Assembly (NCBI GenBank): GCA_031286555.1
Contig: JAITUD010000314.1
Span: 1 to 13,152 of the forward strand
Reading direction: 5' to 3'
DNA from: Microbacterium sp.
GTDB taxonomy: Bacteria; Actinomycetota; Actinomycetes; Actinomycetales; Microbacteriaceae
Length of the DNA: 13,152 nt
Part shown: piece by piece, positions 1 through 5,977 of the stretch
Numbering within the stretch: position 1 is the first letter of the stretch
How the letters are laid out: every line of letters begins with the position of its first letter
Notes under the pieces: model-generated
Told to the model about the DNA's origin: nothing
What the model saw: only the letters and a program-made list of their open reading frames with translations
Database searches by the model: none
Program-made: the position numbers and the translations under genes

Positions 1-47
1 TGCCGATCGCGGAGATCACCCGACGGGTGCAGGCCGAACTCTCCTGA
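1..47 (+). CDS. 3' end of an unidentified gene (partial)
   Basis: The first 47 bases read in frame (codons from position 3) as about 14 residues ending Gln-Ala-Glu-Leu-Ser and a TGA stop at 45-47. The composition (Ile-Ala-Glu-Ile-Thr-Arg-Arg-Val) looks like the end of an amphipathic helix. The gene body lies outside the window, so no family can be assigned. It points toward the minus-strand gene ending at 96, making the two convergent with a 48-base gap in which I see no obvious terminator hairpin with a T-run. That this is coding rests only on the open frame, the codon bias and the fit to the gap. Confidence 0.4.
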   Translation, partial: PIAEITRRVQAELS

Positions 48-95
48 GGCCGATGTCCCCCGGCCGCCCCGAGAGCGGACCGGCCGGGAGTGCGC

Positions 96-590
96 TCAGT
101 CGCAGCCGCAGCCGCCGGACGGCGTCTTGACCATGAAGCAGACGTCGCAGACGCCGTAGTCCCGCTCCTCCTTGGGAGTGACCTTCGGAGCCTTCGGTGC
201 GGCCGGAGCCGAGGTGCGCGGAGTCGTGGTGCGCTTCGGCTTCACCGGCGCGGACTGGACGAACTCGCTGGGGTGCATCACGTAGAAGTACGGCGGGCGC
301 CCCTCGCTGGGCTGCAGTCGCTGCGCGGCCGAGCCGACGACGACGATCTCGTCCTCGGAGAAGCCGTTGGTGTAGGTGCGGCCGATGTGCAGCGCGGCGC
401 CGGGCCCGCGGCGGATCGCCTCGATGTAGCGCCCGCGATCGATGAAGCTCGAGATGCCGACCGCGTCGACGATCTGAGCGATGAACGCGTGGTTCTCCTC
501 GGGAATGCGCTGCGCGCGGAGCGCTTCGGCGAGATTGCGGTAGGGGCGGGAGGTTCCGGCCGGGGTGGGGCCCTGTACTTCGTTCATCAC
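96..590 (-). CDS. Hypothetical protein with C-terminal Cys cluster
   Basis: A 164-residue protein that I do not recognise as a named family. Residues about 1-110 look folded, with a helical start and the segment IVDAVGISSFIDRGRYIEAI. A Lys/Pro/Ala/Thr-rich linker follows at about 112-142. The C-terminus carries Cys148, Cys151, Cys161 and Cys163 in a CxxC...CxC arrangement ending Gly-Cys-Gly-Cys-Asp, which resembles a compact zinc-binding knuckle. No signal peptide or membrane segment is visible, so it is probably cytoplasmic. The start is GTG at 588-590 or the adjacent in-frame ATG at 585-587; a GGGA about 10 bases upstream is a weak ribosome site. It is divergent from the oxidoreductase at 646 across 55 bases. 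Function unknown; metal binding is an inference from cysteine spacing only. Confidence 0.8.
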   Translation of the reverse strand: MMNEVQGPTPAGTSRPYRNLAEALRAQRIPEENHAFIAQIVDAVGISSFIDRGRYIEAIRRGPGAALHIGRTYTNGFSEDEIVVVGSAAQRLQPSEGRPPYFYVMHPSEFVQSAPVKPKRTTTPRTSAPAAPKAPKVTPKEERDYGVCDVCFMVKTPSGGCGCD

Positions 591-633
591 TTCAAGGATC
601 CCACGTCCGGCGGTGCACCGGATGCCGCTTCAG

Positions 634-639
634 TACGCT
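634..639 (+). promoter_or_regulatory. Predicted -10 box (TACGCT) for a leaderless oxidoreductase mRNA
   Basis: TACGCT matches the actinobacterial TANNNT -10 pattern and is followed by exactly 6 bases and then the ATG at 646. A start site about 7 bases after the box would therefore fall on the A of the start codon. No convincing -35 is visible at 16-18 bases upstream. The only Shine-Dalgarno-like bases (GAGGG, 640-644) sit one base from ATG, too close to act. An almost identical arrangement precedes the gene starting at 11495. Confidence 0.5.
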
Positions 640-645
640 GAGGGC

Positions 646-2100
646 ATGGCGCGCGCGACGGTGATCGGAAGCGGGCCCAACGGACTCTCCGCCGCAGTGG
701 CTCTGGCCCGTGCGGGCTATGCCGTCGAGGTGCTCGATGCGGCCGAGACGATCGGCGGCGGCGTGCGCACCCTCGACGGCCCGCTGCCCGGATACCGGTA
801 CGACGTGTGCTCGGCGGTGCATCCGGCCGCGCTCACCTCGCCGTTCTTCCGCGCCTTCGGGCTGGCGGAACGGGTGGACTGGATCCGCCCCGAGGCCTCG
901 TATGCGCATCCGCTGGACGGCGGAAGGGCGGGGATCGCCTGGCGCGACCTGGAGCGCACCGCCGACGGGCTCGGAGTCGACGCCCGCGCGTGGAACGCAC
1001 TGCTGCGTCCTCTGGTGCGCCGGCTCGATCAGGTGGTCGAGTTCACCGGCGGCTCGATGCTGCGCCTGCCGCGACACCCGGTCACCGGCATCCGCTTCGG
1101 CCTGCGGATGCTGGAGCAGGGCACGGCACTCGGACCCCGCGCGTTCCGCACGGATGAGGCGAACGCGCTGCTCGCGGGCGTGCTCGCGCATGCGGCGACG
1201 CCGTTGCCGTCGCCGTCCTCGGCCGCGGCGGGTCTGCTGCTGGCAGCGCAGGCGCACGGGCGAGAGGGGTGGGCGTACCCACGCGGCGGCGCGCAGCGCA
1301 TCGCCGACGTGCTGCAGCAGGACCTCGAGGCGCACGGCGGACGCATCCGCACCGGTGAGCAGGTGCACGACCTCGCCGACCTGGAGTGGGGCGATCCGGC
1401 TCGCGGCGACCTGCTGCTGCTGAACTGCTCTCCGCGGCTCGCGCTCACGCATCCCGGCATCCCGACGTCCTACGCCCAGGGCCTGACCGAGTACCGCTAC
1501 GGCCCCGCGGCGGCGAAGGTCGACTTCGCGCTGAGCGGGCCGGTGCCGTGGACGAACGCGCAGGTCGCGCTGGCCCCGACCGTGCACGTCGGCGGCACCC
1601 GCGCCGAGATCGCGGCGAGTGAGAACGCGGTGGCCCGCGGCACGGTGTCGGACCGGCCGTACGTGCTCGCCGTGCAGCCGTCCGTGCTCGACGACTCGCG
1701 TGCGCCGGAGGGCGGGGCCGTGCTGTGGGCGTACATCCATGTGCCGTTCGGATCGGATCTCGACCCGACCGAACTGGTGACGCGGCAGATCGAGCGCTTC
1801 GCACCGGGCTTCCGCGAGGTGATCCTGGGCAGTCGTGCCGTGCCGGCATCCGAGCGCGAGGCGCTGAACCCGGCCGAGATCGGCGGCGACATCTTCGGCG
1901 GCGCGTTCACGATCGCGCAGGCGTTCCGGCGCCCTGTGGTGTCGGCGACACCCTGGCGCACGCCGATGCGCGGTGTGTATCTGGCGTCGGCGGCGACGCC
2001 TCCGGGTCCCGGCGTGAACGGCATGGCCGGCTGGCACGCCGCACGCACCGCCCTGGCGGATGCCGGGACCCCGGCGACGCTGGCGGAGCTGTTCGCCTGA
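646..2100 (+). CDS. CrtI/PYROXD2-like NAD(P)/FAD-dependent oxidoreductase
   Basis: A 484-residue flavoprotein of the phytoene-desaturase-like amine oxidase superfamily. The N-terminal Rossmann dinucleotide fold shows GSGPNG at 8-13, an acidic residue (Asp31) ending strand 2, and the GGG-V-RT motif (37-42) that contacts FAD. The C-terminal FAD motif starts near residue 443 with GVYLASAATPPGPGVNGM, typical of CrtI/PYROXD2 relatives. Length fits the family (about 480-530). The substrate cannot be read from sequence: no carotenoid genes (crtB, crtE, lycopene cyclase) lie nearby, so a carotenoid role is not supported, and such orphan members are often annotated simply as NAD(P)/FAD-dependent oxidoreductase. 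An upstream in-frame ATG at 622 would add 8 residues, but ATG 646 places the Rossmann strand correctly and matches the leaderless promoter. It may be co-transcribed with the ligase 58 bases downstream, although that gene may have its own promoter. Confidence 0.9.
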   Translation: MARATVIGSGPNGLSAAVALARAGYAVEVLDAAETIGGGVRTLDGPLPGYRYDVCSAVHPAALTSPFFRAFGLAERVDWIRPEASYAHPLDGGRAGIAWRDLERTADGLGVDARAWNALLRPLVRRLDQVVEFTGGSMLRLPRHPVTGIRFGLRMLEQGTALGPRAFRTDEANALLAGVLAHAATPLPSPSSAAAGLLLAAQAHGREGWAYPRGGAQRIADVLQQDLEAHGGRIRTGEQVHDLADLEWGDPARGDLLLLNCSPRLALTHPGIPTSYAQGLTEYRYGPAAAKVDFALSGPVPWTNAQVALAPTVHVGGTRAEIAASENAVARGTVSDRPYVLAVQPSVLDDSRAPEGGAVLWAYIHVPFGSDLDPTELVTRQIERFAPGFREVILGSRAVPASEREALNPAEIGGDIFGGAFTIAQAFRRPVVSATPWRTPMRGVYLASAATPPGPGVNGMAGWHAARTALADAGTPATLAELFA

Positions 2101-2146
2101 CCGGTTCGTCGGCCACGGGGCTCTCGCGCTCTGGGCGACTGGCCGC

Positions 2147-2152
2147 TTGAAT
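2147..2152 (+). promoter_or_regulatory. Weak candidate -10 box (TTGAAT) for the ligase gene
   Basis: TTGAAT shares four of six bases with TATAAT and lies exactly 6 bases before the ATG at 2159, the spacing seen at other genes in this window. It lacks the usually conserved A at the second position, and no -35 is evident. The ligase has no good Shine-Dalgarno (only GGACC directly before ATG). Read-through from the oxidoreductase is an alternative. Confidence 0.25.
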
Positions 2153-2158
2153 GGACCC

Positions 2159-3193
2159 ATGTACGAGATCCCCGCGCCGATGCTCGCCAAGGCCGCCGCC
2201 GCAGTGCCGGACCCGGCGAAGACGCCGATGCTGTTCGAACCGAAGTGGGACGGATTCCGCGGGCTCATCGCCTGGGACGGCGAGTCGCTCGAGATCGGCT
2301 CACGCGGGGCGAAGCCGCTCACCCGCTACTTCCCGGAACTGGTCGAGCAGCTCCCGGGCATCCTCCCCGGCCCCTGCCTTCTCGACGGGGAGATCGTCGT
2401 CGCCACCGGCCCGGCGGGCTCGCAGCGGCTGGACTGGGAGGCCCTCAGCCAGCGCATCCACCCGGCGGCATCCCGCGTCGCGAAGCTCTCCGTCGAGACT
2501 CCGGCGATGTTCATCGCCTTCGACCTGCTCGCCGAGGGCGATGACGACCTCCAGTCGGTGCCGTTCCGCGAGCGGCGCGCACGCCTGGAGCGGATGCTGG
2601 CGGGTGCCGCCTCCCCGCTGCACCTGACCCGCACCACGGACGACCGCGCGACGGCTCAGCGCTGGCTCGCGGAGTTCGAGGGCGCCGGGCTCGACGGCGT
2701 CGTCGCCAAGCCCCTCGACGAGCCCTACGCCCCGGGCAAGCGCACCCTGATCAAGATCAAGCACGCCCGCACGGCGGACGTCGTCGCACTCGGCTACCGG
2801 GTGCACAAGAGCGGCTCCGGTGTCGGCTCGCTGCTCGTCGGCCTGTACTCCGACGACGGTGTGCTGCGCCAGGTCGGCGGCGTCGCCGCGTGGAGCGATG
2901 CGATGCGGCAGCAGCTCGTCGACGATCTCGACCCGCTCGTGGAACGGGATGCCGACGGCGCCGCCGTCACCGGCGAGGGCGAGCGCTCACGGTTCAGCGG
3001 CTCGAAGGACGTGTCCTTCGTGCGGCTGCGCCCCGAACGCGTGCTCGAGGTGAAATACGACCAGCTCGAGGGCGCCCGATTCCGGCACACCGTGCAGTTC
3101 GCACGCTGGCGTCCCGATCGGGATGCCGCATCGTGCACCTACGACCAGCTTGACACGGTGGCAGGGTACGACCTGGCCGACGTGCTGGCCTGA
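2159..3193 (+). CDS. ligC: ATP-dependent DNA ligase, LigC type
   Basis: A 344-residue ATP-dependent DNA ligase that seals nicks through a ligase-AMP intermediate. The nucleotidyltransferase motifs are in order: motif I EPKWDGFR with adenylated Lys29; SRG at 48-50 (Ia); LLDGEIV at 74-80 (III); FIAFDLL at 118-124 (IIIa); EGAGLDGVVAK at 174-184 (IV); LIKIK at 197-201 (V). An OB-fold domain follows from about residue 205 to the end, with a motif VI-like stretch around VKYDQLEGARFRHTVQFARWR. The length (about 350 expected) and two-domain layout match mycobacterial LigC, not the fused LigD or the three-domain LigB. ATG 2159 is preferred because it puts motif I at the usual distance from the N-terminus. 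A LigD-type polymerase gene lies just beyond on the opposite strand, suggesting a shared role in gap filling and sealing or end joining. No Ku gene is in the window. Confidence 0.93.
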   Translation: MYEIPAPMLAKAAAAVPDPAKTPMLFEPKWDGFRGLIAWDGESLEIGSRGAKPLTRYFPELVEQLPGILPGPCLLDGEIVVATGPAGSQRLDWEALSQRIHPAASRVAKLSVETPAMFIAFDLLAEGDDDLQSVPFRERRARLERMLAGAASPLHLTRTTDDRATAQRWLAEFEGAGLDGVVAKPLDEPYAPGKRTLIKIKHARTADVVALGYRVHKSGSGVGSLLVGLYSDDGVLRQVGGVAAWSDAMRQQLVDDLDPLVERDADGAAVTGEGERSRFSGSKDVSFVRLRPERVLEVKYDQLEGARFRHTVQFARWRPDRDAASCTYDQLDTVAGYDLADVLA

Positions 3194-3229
3194 GCGCCCT
3201 TCTCGTCGCTGCGCTCCTCGCTCAGGACC
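3191..3229. repeat. REP-like GC-rich repeat remnant in the ligase 3' intergenic gap
   Basis: The 52-base gap between two convergent genes is largely filled by a sequence built from GCTC/GAGC words (3201-3229). It reads on the minus strand as GAGCGAGGAGCGCAGCGACG, a type of short repeat I recall as frequent between genes in Microbacteriaceae; this is from memory and was not searched. TGAGCG (3191-3196) is the exact reverse complement of CGCTCA (3219-3224), and GAGCGC (3192-3197) of GCGCTC (3211-3216), so alternative hairpins are possible. There is no T-run, so it is not a canonical Rho-independent terminator, although it could still end or stabilise the two converging transcripts. Confidence 0.4.
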
Positions 3230-3245
3230 GCGGCTGCGATGAGAC

Positions 3246-3701
3246 TCAGGGCGCGGGCTTGGGCGGGGTGAACTCCACGATCGGGATGTCCGCCTCTCCC
3301 CCCGCCGCGTAGTCCATGGCCGCACTGAGGTGCTTCCACGCCTCCGGATGCTCGGCGGCATAGACCTTCAGCCGTTCCGCGGACTCCTCGGGCCCCAGCA
3401 TCCGCACCGCCGCGCGCGCCCTGCGCGCGTGCCCGGTGCTGAGGTAGGCGACACCGTTGGCCTGCAGATTGCGGTACCACTGCGCCTTCCGGCCGAAGCC
3501 GGATGCCACCCGGATCACGTTGTGCCCGCGCTCGGCGACCTCGACGACCACGAACCGGCGCTCGTGCGACTTCCGCCCGAGGTGCTCGATCATCACGAGC
3601 CTGTCGCCGAAGATCCAGCCGAAGCCTGACCGATACAACCAGATCGGCGCGCGCACGAGCCAGGGCGTCGCCAGCAGGCGGGCGACGAGACGGTCCGTCA
3701 T
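3246..3701 (-). CDS. Deazaflavin (F420)-dependent nitroreductase-family protein
   Basis: A 151-residue protein of the split beta-barrel, deazaflavin-dependent oxidoreductase/nitroreductase (Ddn-like, DUF385) family. An amphipathic N-terminal segment with LYRSGFGWIFGDRL precedes the family strand motif EHLGRKSHERRFVVVEV at 39-55, then VIRVASGFGRKAQWYRNLQAN, where family members bind the cofactor phosphate. Length is normal for the family. Members reduce quinones, nitro compounds or other electrophiles with F420H2, or bind other flavins; substrate and cofactor are not proven here. ATG 3701 is chosen because AGGA lies 8 bases upstream (3710-3713). An in-frame ATG at 3719 (157 residues, 8-base overlap with the upstream stop) is a real alternative. 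Either way the gene is the second cistron of the polymerase operon and probably translationally coupled to it. Confidence 0.85.
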   Translation of the reverse strand: MTDRLVARLLATPWLVRAPIWLYRSGFGWIFGDRLVMIEHLGRKSHERRFVVVEVAERGHNVIRVASGFGRKAQWYRNLQANGVAYLSTGHARRARAAVRMLGPEESAERLKVYAAEHPEAWKHLSAAMDYAAGGEADIPIVEFTPPKPAP

Positions 3702-3709
3702 CCCGGCCG

Positions 3710-3713
3710 TCCT
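3710..3713 (-). promoter_or_regulatory. Shine-Dalgarno (AGGA) overlapping the upstream stop codon
   Basis: AGGA on the minus strand, 8 bases before the ATG at 3701, overlaps the TAG stop (3714-3712) of the polymerase gene. This favours 3701 over the in-frame ATG at 3719 and suggests that ribosomes ending the polymerase frame re-initiate on the next gene. Confidence 0.5.
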
Positions 3714-4773
3714 ACTCATCGTTCTCCCAGTTCGCGGCGACCTTCTTGCTCGGCTGCACGCGCGGCGGCTCGCCGGGCATCTTCGGGAACTCGGGCGGGA
3801 ACGGCAGTTCGCCGAGACCGTTCTCGACATCCCGCTCCCACCACTGCAGCAGGGTGTCGATCCGGCCCGGTGCGTCCTGCATGCCGGCCCATGGATCGCC
3901 GACCTCGGCGAGCCTGGCCGGGATGCTGCGCACGGTGAAGCGCTTGGGATCGAGGTCGTCGAGCTCGTCCCAGTGCAGCGGCGTCGACACCGGCGCCCCG
4001 ACCAGCGCACGCGCACTGTAGGCGCCGGCCATCGTGCGGTCGCGGTTGGCCTGGTTGAAGTCGACGAAGATGCGCTCCCCACGCTCCTCCTTCCACCAGT
4101 TCGTCGTCACCGCCTGCGGCATCCGCCGTTCGAGCTCGCGTCCGGCGGCGATCACCGCGTGCCGCACGGTGAGGAACTCCCACTCCGGAACGATGGGGCA
4201 GAACACGTGCAGGCCGCGGTTGCCACTGGTCTTGATGAAGGGCTCCAGGCCTGCCTCGCGCAGCACCGCGCGCAGCTCGCGCGCCGCGACGATCGCCTCG
4301 GCCATGCCGGTGCCAGGCTGCGGGTCGAGGTCGATGCGCAGCTCGACCGGGTTGTCGGTGTCGGCCGCGAGCGAGGCCCACGGATGGAACACGATCGTGT
4401 TCATCTGCACGGCCCAGACGATGGCGCTGGTGCGGTTCAGCACGATCTGCGGATGCTTCCGGCCGCTGTTGTACGTGCACATCACGGAGTCGACGAAGTC
4501 GGGCGTGCCCTTCGGTGGGTTCTTCGAGAAGAAGCTCTCTCCCTCGACGCCGTCTCGGAAGCGCTCCAGCGACACCGGTCGGTGACCGTTCGCGTTCAGG
4601 AACGGCGCCGACACGACCTGCATGTACTCGGCATACTCGCCCTTGGTGATGCCGGGGCCGCCGTCGGGCACGGGCCAGACCACCTTGTTCGGGCTGGACA
4701 GCCCGATCTCGCGCTCCACCTCCGCACCGGAGTCGGTGTCGGTCACGGTCAGCGTCACACGCTCAGAGGCCAT
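3712..4773 (-). CDS. Stand-alone LigD-type DNA polymerase/primase (PolD/Prim-PolC-like)
   Basis: A 353-residue archaeo-eukaryotic primase-superfamily polymerase equivalent to the POL domain of bacterial LigD but without ligase or phosphoesterase domains. Catalytic signatures are intact: metal-binding Asp148 and Asp150 in LRIDLDPQPG, the nucleotide-binding SGNRGLHVF at 183-191, and the third aspartate Asp238 in FVDFNQANRDRTMAGAYSAR. The N-terminal SPNKVVWP and the YNSGRKHPQIVLNRTSA stretch are also typical. Such enzymes add ribo- or deoxyribonucleotides at gaps and broken ends in non-homologous end joining or excision repair; mycobacteria encode similar separate PolD and Prim-PolC proteins, with Prim-PolC beside LigC. 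Here it lies convergent to a LigC-type ligase with one small gene between. Its promoter predicts a leaderless mRNA, in line with the absence of a properly spaced Shine-Dalgarno. Whether a full-length LigD exists elsewhere in the genome is unknown. Confidence 0.93.
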   Translation of the reverse strand: MASERVTLTVTDTDSGAEVEREIGLSSPNKVVWPVPDGGPGITKGEYAEYMQVVSAPFLNANGHRPVSLERFRDGVEGESFFSKNPPKGTPDFVDSVMCTYNSGRKHPQIVLNRTSAIVWAVQMNTIVFHPWASLAADTDNPVELRIDLDPQPGTGMAEAIVAARELRAVLREAGLEPFIKTSGNRGLHVFCPIVPEWEFLTVRHAVIAAGRELERRMPQAVTTNWWKEERGERIFVDFNQANRDRTMAGAYSARALVGAPVSTPLHWDELDDLDPKRFTVRSIPARLAEVGDPWAGMQDAPGRIDTLLQWWERDVENGLGELPFPPEFPKMPGEPPRVQPSKKVAANWENDE

Positions 4774-4779
4774 GCTCCG

Positions 4780-4808
4780 AGACTAGGACGCGCGCGCCCG
4801 TCTGTCAG
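4780..4808 (-). promoter_or_regulatory. Promoter with -35 CTGACA, 17-base spacer, -10 TAGTCT; leaderless
   Basis: On the minus strand CTGACA (4808-4803) matches five of six bases of TTGACA, followed by exactly 17 bases and TAGTCT (4785-4780), a TANNNT -10. Six bases further on comes the ATG of the polymerase gene (4773). Transcription starting 7 bases after the -10 would begin on the start codon itself. This is the best complete housekeeping-type promoter in the window. It lies in the 48-base gap after the SseB gene, so the polymerase pair is probably a transcription unit of its own. Confidence 0.65.
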
Positions 4809-4821
4809 GCCCCTTGGTCGA

Positions 4822-5955
4822 TCAGTCGCCCAGATCGACGGCCAGCACCAGCACAGGTCCGAGCGAGTCGCGCTCGACCGCGAGCGACGGACCGGCGGAG
4901 TCGACGATCACGCCCGCGAGTTCGCTGTGGGTGCTGAGCACCTTCGCGAGCTGCTCGGGCTCGAAGGGCATCGGCCGGTCGTCGCGGCCCAGAGCGACCA
5001 CCTCGAGCGGGTGCGAGAACACCTGCAGGAATCGCTTGCCGTCGGCCGTGTGCGCCTCGGCGATGCCGACCGGCGCGCCGTTCGTGCCGTCGCTGACAGC
5101 GACCCAGACCTTCTTCTTGGCGAGAGCCTCACCGACCCGTGCGGCGGTGTCGGGCTCGCGCGGCGCCGAGACCAGGCTCTTGACGACCATGGCCGGGTCG
5201 CCCTGGTCGAGTGCCTGCTGCAGCAACTCGGTGGGAAAGACGACGCGGTGCGGGGCCGAGGCGTTGTCGATGATGATGCCGGTGAAGCCGCCGTCGATGA
5301 CCTGCTGGTAGATGAGCCCCACCGGCTGCGCCATCGCCGAGGTCGCCGCGGGGTCCTCCTCGGCGTCGACGGCCGCGCGCAGCGCCGCACCCGAGGTGAA
5401 GGCGAGCAGGAAGGACTTCTCGTCCTCGCGGATCACGGCGACCGACAGCGCCTCGCCGTCATTGATCTGCTGGCCGGCATCGCCGTAGACGCGCAGGTAC
5501 AGGTGCCCCTGCATCGACTGGCGCATCACGCCGAGGAGCTCCTCGTTGCTCGCGCCCTCGGCGATCTCGGCGAGGGCCTCGCGCAGCAGCACGTTGTCCT
5601 TCAGGCCCTCGATGGTGTGGGTGTCCTCCGGCGGCAGCGCCGAGGCGAGCGGGAGGCGGGGCTTCTCGGTCTCGATGACGTTGATGGTGGGCTCGCGACG
5701 CGGCGCGACGACGGGCTCCTCGGGAGCGTCGTCCTCAAGCCCCGAGGACGAGTCCTCGTCCAGGGGCGCGGACACCTCGGGTCCGGCATCCGCGCCGACT
5801 CCGCGGAACGCCTGCACCGAGATGGCGACGTCGGGGACGACCTCCTCCACCTGCTCCGGGGCTGCGGCATCCTCGACGGGAGCGCCTGGGACCGCGGCAT
5901 CCTCTTCGACGGTGGAGGGATCTGCGGTCTTCTTGCGGCGGGAGAACAGGGCCAT
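4822..5955 (-). CDS. SseB-domain protein
   Basis: A 377-residue protein with the SseB N-terminal-type fold. After a short basic start (FSRRKK), residues about 11-110 form an acidic, Ala/Pro/Glu-rich, probably disordered tail. The folded part begins near 113. One SseB-like unit covers about 145-240 (LRVYGDAGQQI ... SFLLAFTSGAALRAAV ... GIIIDNASAPHRVVFP), and a second, weaker unit covers about 280-365 (VWVAVSDGTNGAP ... RFLQVFSHPLEVVALG ... GVIVDSAGPSLAV), so it looks like an internal duplication. SseB-domain proteins are widespread in actinobacteria and mostly uncharacterised; the name comes from an E. coli protein of unclear role. No signal peptide or membrane segment is visible. It lies 22 bases downstream of pcrA on the same strand and may be co-transcribed, but it also has its own candidate -10 close to the ATG. 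Confidence 0.85.
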   Translation of the reverse strand: MALFSRRKKTADPSTVEEDAAVPGAPVEDAAAPEQVEEVVPDVAISVQAFRGVGADAGPEVSAPLDEDSSSGLEDDAPEEPVVAPRREPTINVIETEKPRLPLASALPPEDTHTIEGLKDNVLLREALAEIAEGASNEELLGVMRQSMQGHLYLRVYGDAGQQINDGEALSVAVIREDEKSFLLAFTSGAALRAAVDAEEDPAATSAMAQPVGLIYQQVIDGGFTGIIIDNASAPHRVVFPTELLQQALDQGDPAMVVKSLVSAPREPDTAARVGEALAKKKVWVAVSDGTNGAPVGIAEAHTADGKRFLQVFSHPLEVVALGRDDRPMPFEPEQLAKVLSTHSELAGVIVDSAGPSLAVERDSLGPVLVLAVDLGD

Positions 5956-5962
5956 GTGCAGA

Positions 5963-5968
5963 AGCCTA
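5963..5968 (-). promoter_or_regulatory. Predicted -10 box (TAGGCT) close to the SseB-domain gene start
   Basis: TAGGCT on the minus strand fits TANNNT and ends 7 bases before the ATG at 5955, so an mRNA from it would have a leader of one base or none. It sits inside the 22-base gap after pcrA, and the stretch between it and ATG has no Shine-Dalgarno. A -35 would fall inside the pcrA 3' end and none is obvious. Confidence 0.4.
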
Positions 5969-5977
5969 ACCGTCCGC

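Noticed and set aside
646..2100. Carotenoid biosynthesis cluster
   Set aside because: The flavoprotein is CrtI-like, but no crtB, crtE, cyclase or prenyltransferase gene lies nearby, and the downstream gene is a DNA ligase.
2111..2144. GGCCA...TGGCC hairpin as a terminator after the oxidoreductase
   Set aside because: The stem is only 5 bp with a loop of more than 20 bases and no T-run; it is likely chance in GC-rich DNA.
592..2322. Long open frame (576 codons) on the minus strand opposite the oxidoreductase gene
   Set aside because: Its translation is dominated by Arg, Gly, Ala, His and Gln runs with no domain pattern, while the + strand frame has intact FAD motifs. It is an antisense shadow typical of 70% GC DNA.
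3702..4082. N-terminal extension of the nitroreductase-family frame up to 4082
   Set aside because: The Arg/Ser/Pro-rich extension overlaps the polymerase catalytic region in another frame. Starts at 3701 or 3719 fit the family and the ribosome site.
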